From an uncultured Prevotellaceae bacterium (lineage in GTDB: Bacteria > Bacteroidota > Bacteroidia > Bacteroidales > Bacteroidaceae), in NCBI GenBank assembly GCA_900316975.1, contig ONFA01000001.1, forward strand, positions 124,001 through 188,000: DNA of 64,000 nucleotides, in the 5' to 3' direction. The notes below the pieces were generated by a model. The model worked only from the letters and a program-made list of their open reading frames with translations, ran no database searches and was not told the origin of the DNA. Shown here in pieces: positions 23,271-32,447 of the stretch. The position numbers and the translations under genes were made by a program. The first letter of the stretch is position 1, and each line of letters begins with the position of its first letter.

Positions 23271-25652
23271 ATGAAACAAATCCTTTACCGCTTGTTTTCT
23301 GTCTTGTTTATGATGACAGCGACGATACCCTTTTTCGCACAGACACTGACATTTAGCCAGCCACATGGTTTTTATGATGCGGCATTCTCCACCGAAATCA
23401 TTTGCGATGAGGAATTACCTGTTGAAGTGCCTATTCGATATACGCTGGATGGTAGTGAGCCAACGGATAATAGCCCTGTTTATTCAGCCCCCATCCACAT
23501 TAAAGGAAACTCGATTCTGCGTGCTGTGGCACTTGCTGACACGGGACGCGTCACGCCAATCGCCACAGTGACGTATCTTTTCATGGATGATGTGTTGAAG
23601 CAGTCAAACAAACCAGAGGGCTATCCGGTTAAATGGGGAAACTATACAGACACCTGGGGCACAGCCGTTGCGGACTATGAGATGGATCCGGAAATGACTT
23701 CAAATCCCGTGTTGGCGAAAAAAATCCGAGAGGGTTTTCTTTCCTTGCCCGTAGTGAGCATCGTGACAGATAAGGATAACCTTTTCAGTCATGAAAATGA
23801 TCCAAAAACGGGCGGGATCTATATATTTACAGGTCCTCCAGTTGGCGACCCGACGGGACATGGTTGGACGCGTCCAGCCAGTGTAGAACTGTGGAGTCCC
23901 TCATCACAAGCAGGGAAACTTGATTTCTCAGTCACTTGTGGACTTCGTCTTCATGGTGGTCATGGTCGTCTGGCAGAGAAGAATCCAAAGCACTCTTTTC
24001 GTCTGGTGTTTAAAGAACAATATGGGAAGAAAACATTGAAATACCCTCTTTTCGGGGAGAATGAGCCAGCCAAATTCGACCAACTTGTGCTGCGTTGCCA
24101 TTTCGGGAACTCATGGCAGCATTGGTCGGAGTCCAATCGTGTTAAAGCACAATATACCCGTGATGTATGGGCACGTCGTATGCAGCGTAAGATGGGGTGG
24201 ACGAGTGCCAATGCTCTTTATGTACATGTGTTCCTCAATGGAATGTATTGGGGACTTTACAACATTGCCGAACGGGTGGACGACCAGTTCGGGAAAGACC
24301 ATTTGGGTGGTACGAAAGCCGATATTGATGTCATAAAGGTGGAAGAAGATGGCGGCAATCATCTTGAAGCCACAGAAGGTGACATGGAAGCATGGGAACA
24401 GATGGTGCAGGTGGCAGCAATGGCTGAAGATGATGACTATTATTACCAATTGCAGGGTAAGGATGCAGATGGCAACGACGATCCCGACCAGGAGGCCTTG
24501 CTTGACGTGGATGCCTTCATTGACTATATGCTGATCAACCAGTATGGTGGAAATACAGATTGGGATCATCATAACTGGTATGCCATTCGTCGTCGTGGCG
24601 TTGATAGTCAAGGCTTCCGTTTCCTTTGTTGGGATTCAGAACTGATTCTTGATAATCCCACAGAGAATGTGCTGAACACGAATAATGGGAATTCATATCC
24701 GACAGGCATCTTTCAGAATCTGCTCAAGAATGAAAAGTTTGCCCGCCGCTATCTGAAACGTGCCAAAGCCGTGCTGGCGGAAGATGGTGTACTGGGTGAA
24801 GAAAGTGCAGTGGAAGTGTTTGACAGTCTTTACAACACCATCGCTCTCGCCCTCTATGATGAGGCTGCTCGATGGGGGGATTATCGCCGTGATGTACACC
24901 CCTATCAAACCCAAGGAAAGTTATATACAGTAGATGATACTTATCAGAGAGAACGAAATAGGCTTCTCACTCAGTATTTCCCGGAACGCTCAGCACGAGT
25001 GCTCAATAGTATTGTAAGTCTGGTGGATGTGGATGACTTCGAAGCGCCAGAGGATTGGGTGGAATTGGTTTCTAATATGTTCCACGAATGGGATGGTGTC
25101 GATGCTGATGCACAACCGCTTGATGTTGACGTGAATGTGAATTGGAACGTGGGACGGAATGCAAGTGGAGGCACAGCCGTGGCTGGTTTTGTGAATGTGG
25201 ATCACAATCAGTATGCGGACCTCAGTATGTATGACAAACTCGTGTTGCGTGGTTCGGGCACAGGACTTCGTATTCTTGCCAATCGTCTTGTGCCGCATGG
25301 GGCTTGGAAGCAGATTGTTGTTTCCTTCAATGAAAAAGATCCCTATTGGGATGCTCAAATGGGGGCTATTGTCATTCCTTTAGATGAGATACGTACGATG
25401 CGAAACACTGATAATGAAGTTCGTGAAGACGACTTCGTTCATCTTAACGCTTTGAAGGTCGATTGGAACCAGACGCTAATCCTTCGCGGTGCATATCTCA
25501 TACCGTCAGATGAAGCATTGCCCGTTGTTGCTCCTTCTATCGCACAGCGTCAGTTGGAGAGAGGCAAGTACTATACACTGAATGGTCAGGAAGTGGCTCA
25601 ACCGACGCGGGGCATCTATATCTATAATGGAAGAAAGATTTATTTTAAATGA
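23271..25652 (+). CDS. Secreted CotH-family protein with chitobiase-type N-terminal domain
   Basis: 793 residues, signal peptide ending IPFFAQ. Residues ~30-105 (IRYTLDGSEPTDNSPVYSAP) are a CHB_HEX_C_1-type domain common on surface enzymes. Residues ~215-560 form a CotH kinase-like domain: GLRLHGGHGRLAEKNPKHSF, NGMYWGLYNIAERVDD, and NTDWDHHNWYAIRR with CWDSE. CotH of Bacillus is an atypical protein kinase; Bacteroidetes homologues are secreted and uncharacterised. A beta-rich domain (~610-760) and the sorting-type tail (YYTLNGQEVAQPTRGIYIYN) follow. Possibly cotranscribed with the esterase 24 bases downstream. Confidence 0.88.
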   Translation: MKQILYRLFSVLFMMTATIPFFAQTLTFSQPHGFYDAAFSTEIICDEELPVEVPIRYTLDGSEPTDNSPVYSAPIHIKGNSILRAVALADTGRVTPIATVTYLFMDDVLKQSNKPEGYPVKWGNYTDTWGTAVADYEMDPEMTSNPVLAKKIREGFLSLPVVSIVTDKDNLFSHENDPKTGGIYIFTGPPVGDPTGHGWTRPASVELWSPSSQAGKLDFSVTCGLRLHGGHGRLAEKNPKHSFRLVFKEQYGKKTLKYPLFGENEPAKFDQLVLRCHFGNSWQHWSESNRVKAQYTRDVWARRMQRKMGWTSANALYVHVFLNGMYWGLYNIAERVDDQFGKDHLGGTKADIDVIKVEEDGGNHLEATEGDMEAWEQMVQVAAMAEDDDYYYQLQGKDADGNDDPDQEALLDVDAFIDYMLINQYGGNTDWDHHNWYAIRRRGVDSQGFRFLCWDSELILDNPTENVLNTNNGNSYPTGIFQNLLKNEKFARRYLKRAKAVLAEDGVLGEESAVEVFDSLYNTIALALYDEAARWGDYRRDVHPYQTQGKLYTVDDTYQRERNRLLTQYFPERSARVLNSIVSLVDVDDFEAPEDWVELVSNMFHEWDGVDADAQPLDVDVNVNWNVGRNASGGTAVAGFVNVDHNQYADLSMYDKLVLRGSGTGLRILANRLVPHGAWKQIVVSFNEKDPYWDAQMGAIVIPLDEIRTMRNTDNEVREDDFVHLNALKVDWNQTLILRGAYLIPSDEALPVVAPSIAQRQLERGKYYTLNGQEVAQPTRGIYIYNGRKIYFK

Positions 25653-25676
25653 TACACTTGAAATTACCGGAACTAT

Positions 25677-27431
25677 ATGAAAAAAGTTATTTTTCTCCTT
25701 TCCCTGCTCATCGTGGGGAGCCTGTCCCTGAAGGCAGACAACATCACCGTTAACGGCACCAACCGTTCATATAATGTAATTGTGCCCAAGAACTTAGGCG
25801 AGAATCGCCCGTTGCTCATATTCTGTCATGGCTACAACCAAGATGCCAATTGGATGCAGAACAGCGAATTCAAGAATGACAAAGTGAGCATGGAAGCCGT
25901 GTGCGACACTGCTAAATTTGTTTGTGTATTCCCCAATGGCATTGACAGGGCTTGGGATATTGGTGGCGATCGAGACATCAATTTCATCAAGGCTATTATT
26001 GAAAAGATGGTGACGCAGCATAAGATTGACCGTAACCGCATCTATCTCGGAGGATTCTCGATGGGAGGAATGTTGACCTACAACGCCATCAACAAGATGT
26101 CCAACATCATTGCTGCTTTTGTTTCATGTAGCGGTCCTTCGGTTGTAACCCCCAAGGCTACCACACGTCCAGTGCCTATTTTGCACATCCAAGGAACCGC
26201 CGACAACTTCGGGGGGGTACAACCAGCACTGAACCCCTGGATCAAGCACAATGGTTGCTCCACAACTGACAAGGTTCAAAATAATTATAATGGTTTCGGT
26301 GGCGCCAAAATGCATACTTGGGGACCAGGCAACGACGGTGTAGAAGTCAAGTTGCTGGAATTGAAAGATAAAGGGCATTGGATATGCAAGGAGACCCAAG
26401 TGTACACGGGTAAGGAGATTTGGAATTTCTGCAAACGTTACTCGTTGAACAAGACGACGCCCAATGTCAAGATTACGGCGCCGGCTACAGGAGGCAGGTA
26501 TATCAGTTTCGCTCCTGCAGGTGAGTCCACATTTCCCGATATCACCATCAGTGCTACGGCAGATGATCCGAACGGAACTGTTGAAAAGGTGGAATTTTAT
26601 GATGGTGCAACATTGCTGGCTACCTGCACAACCAAGCCCTATACGGCAACTATGATGAGCACCAAGGTCGGCAAGCATACGTTGAAAGCCGTAGCCACCG
26701 ACAATGATGGTGAAACAAGTACTTCCTCTGTCGAGGTGACGCTGCAAACGCCGACAACGCTCACCCTCTCGGCTGCCTTTACCGAAGGGGGAGCACTACC
26801 AGCGGGTTGGACCACTTACGATGGTACGGATCGGCGCACTGGGTATGGCAGTGGATATTCACAAGGCTGTCGTGTCTTGCAGTTCACGGGTTCATCTCGT
26901 GGATTGGACTACGGTCTCTATTTTCGCAATATTGAAGGAAAAAGACACCAAGGGTGGGCTAAGTATGGACTCTCTGATAGTGGTGCAACACTCGGTTTGG
27001 CTCCAGGTCACTACACGCTGAAATATAAAATTTGTAACTGGAATAAGCCCGATTTTGCACCTGTTGAACTGGACATAGAGAAGCGTGTGGGTGGGGTGAG
27101 CATAGCCAATCAGATTTATACACCTACCATCAACATCGGCAACTCTGCATCCAATAATTTTGGTACGCTGAAACAACAGACTTTTGAATTTGACATTACC
27201 GAGCAGGGTGACTATGTCATTGCACTCTATTCCGCAGCGGAGAAATGGAGCGATTGTATTTTGGGACAACTTATTTTGGTGGCTAACAGTTATGTGTCAA
27301 CAGGAATAAACTCGCGGCAGCATCCATCCTTCGACATGGACAATGAAGTCTATGATTTGCAGGGAAGAAAGGTGTCCAATCCTCAGCGCGGCATCTACAT
27401 TCAAGGTGGGAAGAAGGTGTGGATTAAATGA
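25677..27431 (+). CDS. Secreted CE1-type esterase with Ig-like domain
   Basis: 584 residues, signal peptide ending LSLKAD. The catalytic alpha/beta-hydrolase domain (~20-260) has RPLLIFCHGYNQDA, the nucleophile elbow GGFSMGGM with Ser128 and a late His in KDKGHWICK. A bacterial Ig-like domain (~265-360: DPNGTVEKVEFYDGATLLAT) and a jelly-roll-like region (~365-540) follow, then the tail VYDLQGRKVSNPQRGIYIQG. It is a paralogue of the esterase at 19864 in its catalytic domain. Acetyl- or feruloyl-xylan esterase is the likely role given the neighbours. A G7 run lies at 26210-26216. Confidence 0.88.
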   Translation: MKKVIFLLSLLIVGSLSLKADNITVNGTNRSYNVIVPKNLGENRPLLIFCHGYNQDANWMQNSEFKNDKVSMEAVCDTAKFVCVFPNGIDRAWDIGGDRDINFIKAIIEKMVTQHKIDRNRIYLGGFSMGGMLTYNAINKMSNIIAAFVSCSGPSVVTPKATTRPVPILHIQGTADNFGGVQPALNPWIKHNGCSTTDKVQNNYNGFGGAKMHTWGPGNDGVEVKLLELKDKGHWICKETQVYTGKEIWNFCKRYSLNKTTPNVKITAPATGGRYISFAPAGESTFPDITISATADDPNGTVEKVEFYDGATLLATCTTKPYTATMMSTKVGKHTLKAVATDNDGETSTSSVEVTLQTPTTLTLSAAFTEGGALPAGWTTYDGTDRRTGYGSGYSQGCRVLQFTGSSRGLDYGLYFRNIEGKRHQGWAKYGLSDSGATLGLAPGHYTLKYKICNWNKPDFAPVELDIEKRVGGVSIANQIYTPTINIGNSASNNFGTLKQQTFEFDITEQGDYVIALYSAAEKWSDCILGQLILVANSYVSTGINSRQHPSFDMDNEVYDLQGRKVSNPQRGIYIQGGKKVWIK

Positions 27432-27525
27432 GGAAGATGGGTGAAGACTCGTTTTTCTGACAGAAATGTTTCATGATTTGAAACAAATGATACATGAGTG
27501 TGTGGTCGTTTCGGAAATATATTCG

Positions 27526-27533
27526 TAAATTTG
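27526..27533 (+). promoter_or_regulatory. -7 box of the GH115 operon
   Basis: TAAATTTG followed by CAAA, 48 bases before the ATG at 27582; the -33 region is not clear. Confidence 0.5.
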
Positions 27534-27581
27534 CAAACGCTACGGACTTTTACCCATTAACCATTGTATGATAGGAGAAAG

Positions 27582-30023
27582 ATGAAGAGAATTTGTTTCT
27601 TTTTATTGATTATGTTTTGCTGTTTCATGTCGGCTGTTGCAGTCGATTTGAAACAATGTCGTGTAGTGGTGGCAGAAGGTGATGCCGCTTTGGTAAAGAA
27701 AGTGGCAAAGGTGCTCTCGGAGGATGTGGAGCGGGTGACGGGAGTGCTGCCAGTGGTTGATGTTGTTGCCTCTTCCCTTGACTCTCATCTCTCGACTCTC
27801 AACTCTTCCCCGTCAACCGTTATTTTAGCCACGGTGGAGGGAATGCGGTTGTTGGGACTCTCTGACGATGTGGATGTGAGAGATATCCAAGGAGGATGGG
27901 AGCAGTTTAAGATTGTGACAAAGGGTAAAAAACTGTATGTAGTTGGGAGTGATGCCCGTGGCACTGCATACGGGACTTTGCATGTGAGTGAACGGATTGG
28001 CGTGAGTCCTTGGTACTGGTTTGCCGATGTGCCAGTGCAGAAGAAGCCTGTGCTGGATTATCAAGAAAACTATACATCGGCGGAACCTACTATCAAGTAT
28101 CGTGGCATCTTCATCAACGATGAGGATTGGGGGCTAAAGACATGGGCTTCGCGGAATTTTGAGAAAGAACTGGAAGATATTGGTCCTAAAACGTATGACA
28201 AGGTGTGCGAGTTGCTCTTGCGTCTGAAAGGCAACATGTTGGCTCCTGCCATGCATTCATGTACAGGTGCATTTTACAGCCATTTTGAGAGTCAGGTGAA
28301 AGCAGCAGAGTGGGGTATAATGATTACGACGAGCCACTGTGAGCCGATGCTTTTCAATAATGCTGCATCTTTCGAGTGGAACAAGGAACGGGATGGCGAG
28401 TGGAACTATCTAACAAACAAGGCAACCATTTGGAAGAAATTCGATGACCGCATTAGGGAAACAGCGCAGTATGACAACATCTATACCGTTGGAATGCGAG
28501 GACTGCACGACGAAGCGATGAAAGGCTCGGCTGACCCTAAGGTGAGGGCACGCACCTTGGAGCAAGTGATGACTGACCAACGTCAGATTTTGGAAACACA
28601 TAAAAAGAAGAATCCCTCGGAAATTCCTCAAATTTTTGTTCCATACAAGGAGACGCTTGACATCTACGATGCCGGGCTTCGTGTGCCCGATGACATCACC
28701 TTGGTGTGGCCCGATGATAACTATGGCTACATGAAACGTGTGAGTAATGATGTGGAGCGTCAGCGCAAGGGCGGATCGGGTATTTATTATCACTTGAGTT
28801 ATTTAGGAACACCGCATGATTATTTGTGGATTTCAACGGCGCCACCCATGCTCATGTATGAAGAATTGAAGAAGGCTTACGATGCAGGGGCAGACCGTTA
28901 TTGGCTCTTGAATGTTGGCGACATTAAGCCTATGGAGATTGGAATGCAGCAGTTTTTCGATATGGCATGGGATTTGTCCGCATTCACTTATGAGAATGTG
29001 AATCGTTATCAGCCACAATGGCTCGCTTCGCTGTATGGCAAGCAGCATCAGAAGGATTTTCAGCAGATTCTTGACCAATACTATCGTTTGGCATGGCAAC
29101 GTAAGCCTGAGTTTATGGGTTACGAGATGGAATGGGACAACGATGAAAACAATCGGTTGCACGATACGGACTTCTCATTTGAGAACGGAACGGCTCAGCA
29201 GCGTCTGGCTGACTATAAGGCTATCTCCGACCGTGTGGATGTCATTCAGAAGACGTTACCAGCCGAGTTCCGACCTGCCTTCTTTGAGATGTTGGGCTAT
29301 TCGGTGAAAGGGGCTTATCAGATGAACCGTAAGTTCCTGATGGCACAGAAAAATCACGAGACAGGCAGTGAAGAGGCGGCACGTGAAGCAACGGCAGCAT
29401 TTGACAGCATCGTGGCGTTGACCCATATCTACAATACCCAGTTGGATGGCAAGTGGAATCAAATGATGTCAGAAGTTCCTCCAGGCATTTGTGCCAAGTA
29501 TCAGGAAATGCCGGCATTGGTCAAGGCGCCAACCGCAGCATATCAGTTGCCGAAGAACCAACAACGGACGGAATTCTCCAAGAAACTGGAACTGGGCAAG
29601 ACAAGGGCAAATGCACCTTTCCGATGGATTGAAGGACTTGGCACCGACTGGCAAGTGTTGCAGTTGGGCGAACCATTGGACAAGGTTCAGGACCCAGCCA
29701 GTTTGTCCTCTCAGCATATAGATTTGAAGTTGGATAACGACATGGCAGACAACGATTCCATCACGCTCTGCATCTCCGTTGTTCCGTTTTGGCCTGTCAA
29801 CTACGACCGCAGCAATCGCTTTGGCGTGAGTGTGGACAGGTGTCAGCCTGTAGTGTGTGAGAATAAGTTCATCGAATGGGGATGGAGTTGGAAACTGCAG
29901 GTGCTGGAGAATAGAAAAGATTTTGTTGTTACGTTGCCGATAGATCGTAGCAAGAAGCGTCATACGCTTTCGTTCATCATTGGCGATCCTGGACAGATGA
30001 TACAAAAGATAACATATAAATAA
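27582..30023 (+). CDS. GH115 xylan alpha-glucuronidase
   Basis: 813 residues from the ATG at 27582, preceded by AGGAGAAAG; the frame extends upstream only to a poor TTG. Signal peptide ends MSAVAVD. GH115 enzymes release (4-O-methyl)-glucuronic acid from internal xylose units. Conserved segments include KYRGIFINDEDWGLKTWA, LLRLKGNMLAPAMH and DDNYGYMKRVSN. It appears to lack the full extra C-terminal GH115 domain of the longest members. Near residue 70 a repeat-encoded stretch (SSLDSHLSTLNSSPST) interrupts the N-terminal domain. First gene of the operon GH115-GH95-GH43; the next gene starts six bases after its stop. Confidence 0.92.
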   Translation: MKRICFFLLIMFCCFMSAVAVDLKQCRVVVAEGDAALVKKVAKVLSEDVERVTGVLPVVDVVASSLDSHLSTLNSSPSTVILATVEGMRLLGLSDDVDVRDIQGGWEQFKIVTKGKKLYVVGSDARGTAYGTLHVSERIGVSPWYWFADVPVQKKPVLDYQENYTSAEPTIKYRGIFINDEDWGLKTWASRNFEKELEDIGPKTYDKVCELLLRLKGNMLAPAMHSCTGAFYSHFESQVKAAEWGIMITTSHCEPMLFNNAASFEWNKERDGEWNYLTNKATIWKKFDDRIRETAQYDNIYTVGMRGLHDEAMKGSADPKVRARTLEQVMTDQRQILETHKKKNPSEIPQIFVPYKETLDIYDAGLRVPDDITLVWPDDNYGYMKRVSNDVERQRKGGSGIYYHLSYLGTPHDYLWISTAPPMLMYEELKKAYDAGADRYWLLNVGDIKPMEIGMQQFFDMAWDLSAFTYENVNRYQPQWLASLYGKQHQKDFQQILDQYYRLAWQRKPEFMGYEMEWDNDENNRLHDTDFSFENGTAQQRLADYKAISDRVDVIQKTLPAEFRPAFFEMLGYSVKGAYQMNRKFLMAQKNHETGSEEAAREATAAFDSIVALTHIYNTQLDGKWNQMMSEVPPGICAKYQEMPALVKAPTAAYQLPKNQQRTEFSKKLELGKTRANAPFRWIEGLGTDWQVLQLGEPLDKVQDPASLSSQHIDLKLDNDMADNDSITLCISVVPFWPVNYDRSNRFGVSVDRCQPVVCENKFIEWGWSWKLQVLENRKDFVVTLPIDRSKKRHTLSFIIGDPGQMIQKITYK

Positions 30024-30029
30024 CACAAC

Positions 30030-32423
30030 ATGAAAACAAATCACTTTGGGCAATGGGTCTTGATGACCCTTCTATGTGCGAGTTTCTCGCTATTTGCAAA
30101 AGCAGGCGTACAACCTGATAATGACCAGCGACTGTGGTACGACCGTCCCGCTACAGTATGGCTCGAGGCTGTTCCTCTTGGTAATTCCCGCATGGGCGCC
30201 ATGGTCTATGGCGGCACCGAAACGGAGGAAATCCAGTTGAACGAAGAGACCTTCTGGAGTGGGGGACCCCACAATAACAACAGCACCACATCGCTGCAGC
30301 ACTTGACAGAAGCGCGTAGTCTGATTTTTGACGGTAAGGAGAAGGAGGCAGAAGACCTCATCAATCGTGAGTTTGTCAAAGGTCCTCATGGCATGCGTTT
30401 CCTCACAGTGGGTAGCCTGCGGATGGAGTTCGGGCACAAGGAAGTCAAGGACTATGTGCGTGAATTGGATTTGCAGACAGCCGTGAGCACGACTTCCTAT
30501 ATATATAATAATGTGAAATACACTCGTCGTGTCATTGCCTCTTTGGCAGATGGCATCGTGGTGGTGAATGTGAAGGCGAGCAAGAAAGGTGCCCTGAATT
30601 TTGTTGCATCACACAAATGCCAGTTCCCGCTTACGGTGAAGGCTGAAGGCAACACCTTGGTCGCCACCATTCAAGGTGTAGAGCAAGAAGGCATTCCTGC
30701 AGCCCTGACAGCTCAGTGCCGCACAGACGTGAAAGCGGATGGTTCTGTGAAAGTCGATGGCGAGACCTTGAAAGTGGAAGGTGCAACGGAAGCCACGCTT
30801 TACATCTCTGCCGCTACCAATTTCGTTAATTACCATGATGTGTCAGGCGATGCAGCCAAGAAGAACGACCAGTTCCTTTCCGCAGCCGAAACCATGAAAT
30901 TCGATCAACTTCTGAAACGTCATCTTGCTGAGTACCAGAAGCAGTACGGTCGTGTCCATCTGTCGTTGACATCATCAGACAACCAGAATTTGCCTACCGA
31001 CCAGCGACTCGACAAGTTCTACAACAGCACCGATATGGGCATGGTGGCTCTTCTGTTCAACTATGGCAGATACCTTCTCATCTCTTCTTCTCAGAAGGGC
31101 GGTCAGGCTGCCAACCTGCAAGGTGTGTGGAACGATAAGCGCAATGCACCTTGGGACTCGAAATACACCATCAACATCAATGCTGAGATGAACTACTGGC
31201 CAGCCGAGGTGTGCAACTTGTCTGAAACGGCAGAACCACTCTTCTCCATGACCCGTGACCTCAGCGTGACAGGTGCGGAGACAGCCCGTGTCATGTATGG
31301 ATGCCGTGGTTGGGTGGCACATCACAACACCGACCTTTGGCGCATAGCTGGTCCTGTGGATGGTGCTCCTTGGGGTATGTTCCCCAATGGTGGCGGTTGG
31401 CTCACCACCCACTTGTGGGAGCATTATCAATATACGCTCGACAAGGACTTCCTGCGCGAATTCTATCCCATCATGAAGGGTGCTGCCCAATTCTACCTCG
31501 ACTATATGGTGGAGCGTGACGGCGAATTGCTCGTGGTGCCCAGTGTTTCTCCTGAGCATGGTGGCAGAGGCAAGAGCACACCTGTAACGGCAGGATGTAC
31601 GATGGACAACCAGATTGCACGCGATGTGCTCTCTCAGGCATTGGCTTCTGCTAAGATATTGGGCGAAGATGCTGATTTCCAGAAGAAACTTGAAAGGGCT
31701 ATTCGTATGCTGCCACCGATGAAGGTAGGTCAGTACGGACAGTTGCAGGAGTGGCGTGAAGATTTGGATGACCCCAAGGACGAACATCGACACATTTCCC
31801 ATCTCTACGGACTTTATCCTTCCAACCAGATTTCTCCATACACCACTCCCGACCTTTGGAAGGCGGCAGGTGTGACCCTTCAGCAGCGTGGCGACCAAGC
31901 CACAGGATGGAGCCTCGGCTGGAAGACCAACTTCTGGGCACGTATGCTCGACGGCAACCATGCCTTCAAGATCATCAGTAATATGCTTCGTCTCCTTCCT
32001 AATGAAGGACGTGAACGAGAGTATCCCAATGGACGTACTTTCCCGAACCTCTTCGATGCACACCCGCCATTCCAGATTGACGGTAACTTCGGCGTGACGG
32101 CAGGTATTGCTGAGATGCTGATGCAGAGCGACCCCATTACAGTGGAGAAGCCAGCCATTCATTTGTTGCCAGCCCTTCCCGATGCGTGGAAAGAGGGTTG
32201 TGTGAGCGGACTCCGTGCCCGTGGTGGTTACGAAGTCAGCGAGGCATGGGCAAACGGCACCCTCAAGACTGCGACCATCAAGGCACAGCAGGATGGTACA
32301 CTCCGCATTCGTTGCAAAGACACGTTGTCAGCCAAGGGCTTGTCTCTTGTTTCCACTCACGATGGTGTCAACGAGTATGAAATGGCTGTCAAGGCTGGAC
32401 AAATTGTTGAATTGAAACATTAA
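30030..32423 (+). CDS. GH95 alpha-L-fucosidase / alpha-L-galactosidase
   Basis: 797 residues, normal for GH95, with a signal peptide ending LFAKAG. The N-terminal beta-sandwich (WYDRPATVWLEAVPLGNSRM, LNEETFWSGGPHNNN) and the (alpha/alpha)6 barrel with TININAEMNYWPAEVCNL, which contains the paired asparagines of the active site, are clear. Family members are inverting alpha-1,2-L-fucosidases or alpha-L-galactosidases. Beside GH115, GH43 and a feruloyl esterase, removal of terminal L-galactose from complex arabinoxylan side chains is plausible, but fucose specificity cannot be excluded. Middle gene of the operon. Confidence 0.93.
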   Translation: MKTNHFGQWVLMTLLCASFSLFAKAGVQPDNDQRLWYDRPATVWLEAVPLGNSRMGAMVYGGTETEEIQLNEETFWSGGPHNNNSTTSLQHLTEARSLIFDGKEKEAEDLINREFVKGPHGMRFLTVGSLRMEFGHKEVKDYVRELDLQTAVSTTSYIYNNVKYTRRVIASLADGIVVVNVKASKKGALNFVASHKCQFPLTVKAEGNTLVATIQGVEQEGIPAALTAQCRTDVKADGSVKVDGETLKVEGATEATLYISAATNFVNYHDVSGDAAKKNDQFLSAAETMKFDQLLKRHLAEYQKQYGRVHLSLTSSDNQNLPTDQRLDKFYNSTDMGMVALLFNYGRYLLISSSQKGGQAANLQGVWNDKRNAPWDSKYTININAEMNYWPAEVCNLSETAEPLFSMTRDLSVTGAETARVMYGCRGWVAHHNTDLWRIAGPVDGAPWGMFPNGGGWLTTHLWEHYQYTLDKDFLREFYPIMKGAAQFYLDYMVERDGELLVVPSVSPEHGGRGKSTPVTAGCTMDNQIARDVLSQALASAKILGEDADFQKKLERAIRMLPPMKVGQYGQLQEWREDLDDPKDEHRHISHLYGLYPSNQISPYTTPDLWKAAGVTLQQRGDQATGWSLGWKTNFWARMLDGNHAFKIISNMLRLLPNEGREREYPNGRTFPNLFDAHPPFQIDGNFGVTAGIAEMLMQSDPITVEKPAIHLLPALPDAWKEGCVSGLRARGGYEVSEAWANGTLKTATIKAQQDGTLRIRCKDTLSAKGLSLVSTHDGVNEYEMAVKAGQIVELKH

Positions 32424-32447
32424 AAACAAACCATATAAAACAAACAA

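Noticed and set aside
26210..26216. G7 run in the esterase at 25677 as another phase-variable tract
   Set aside because: It is in frame, in the middle of the catalytic domain, and shorter; there is no paralogue with a shifted tract to compare.
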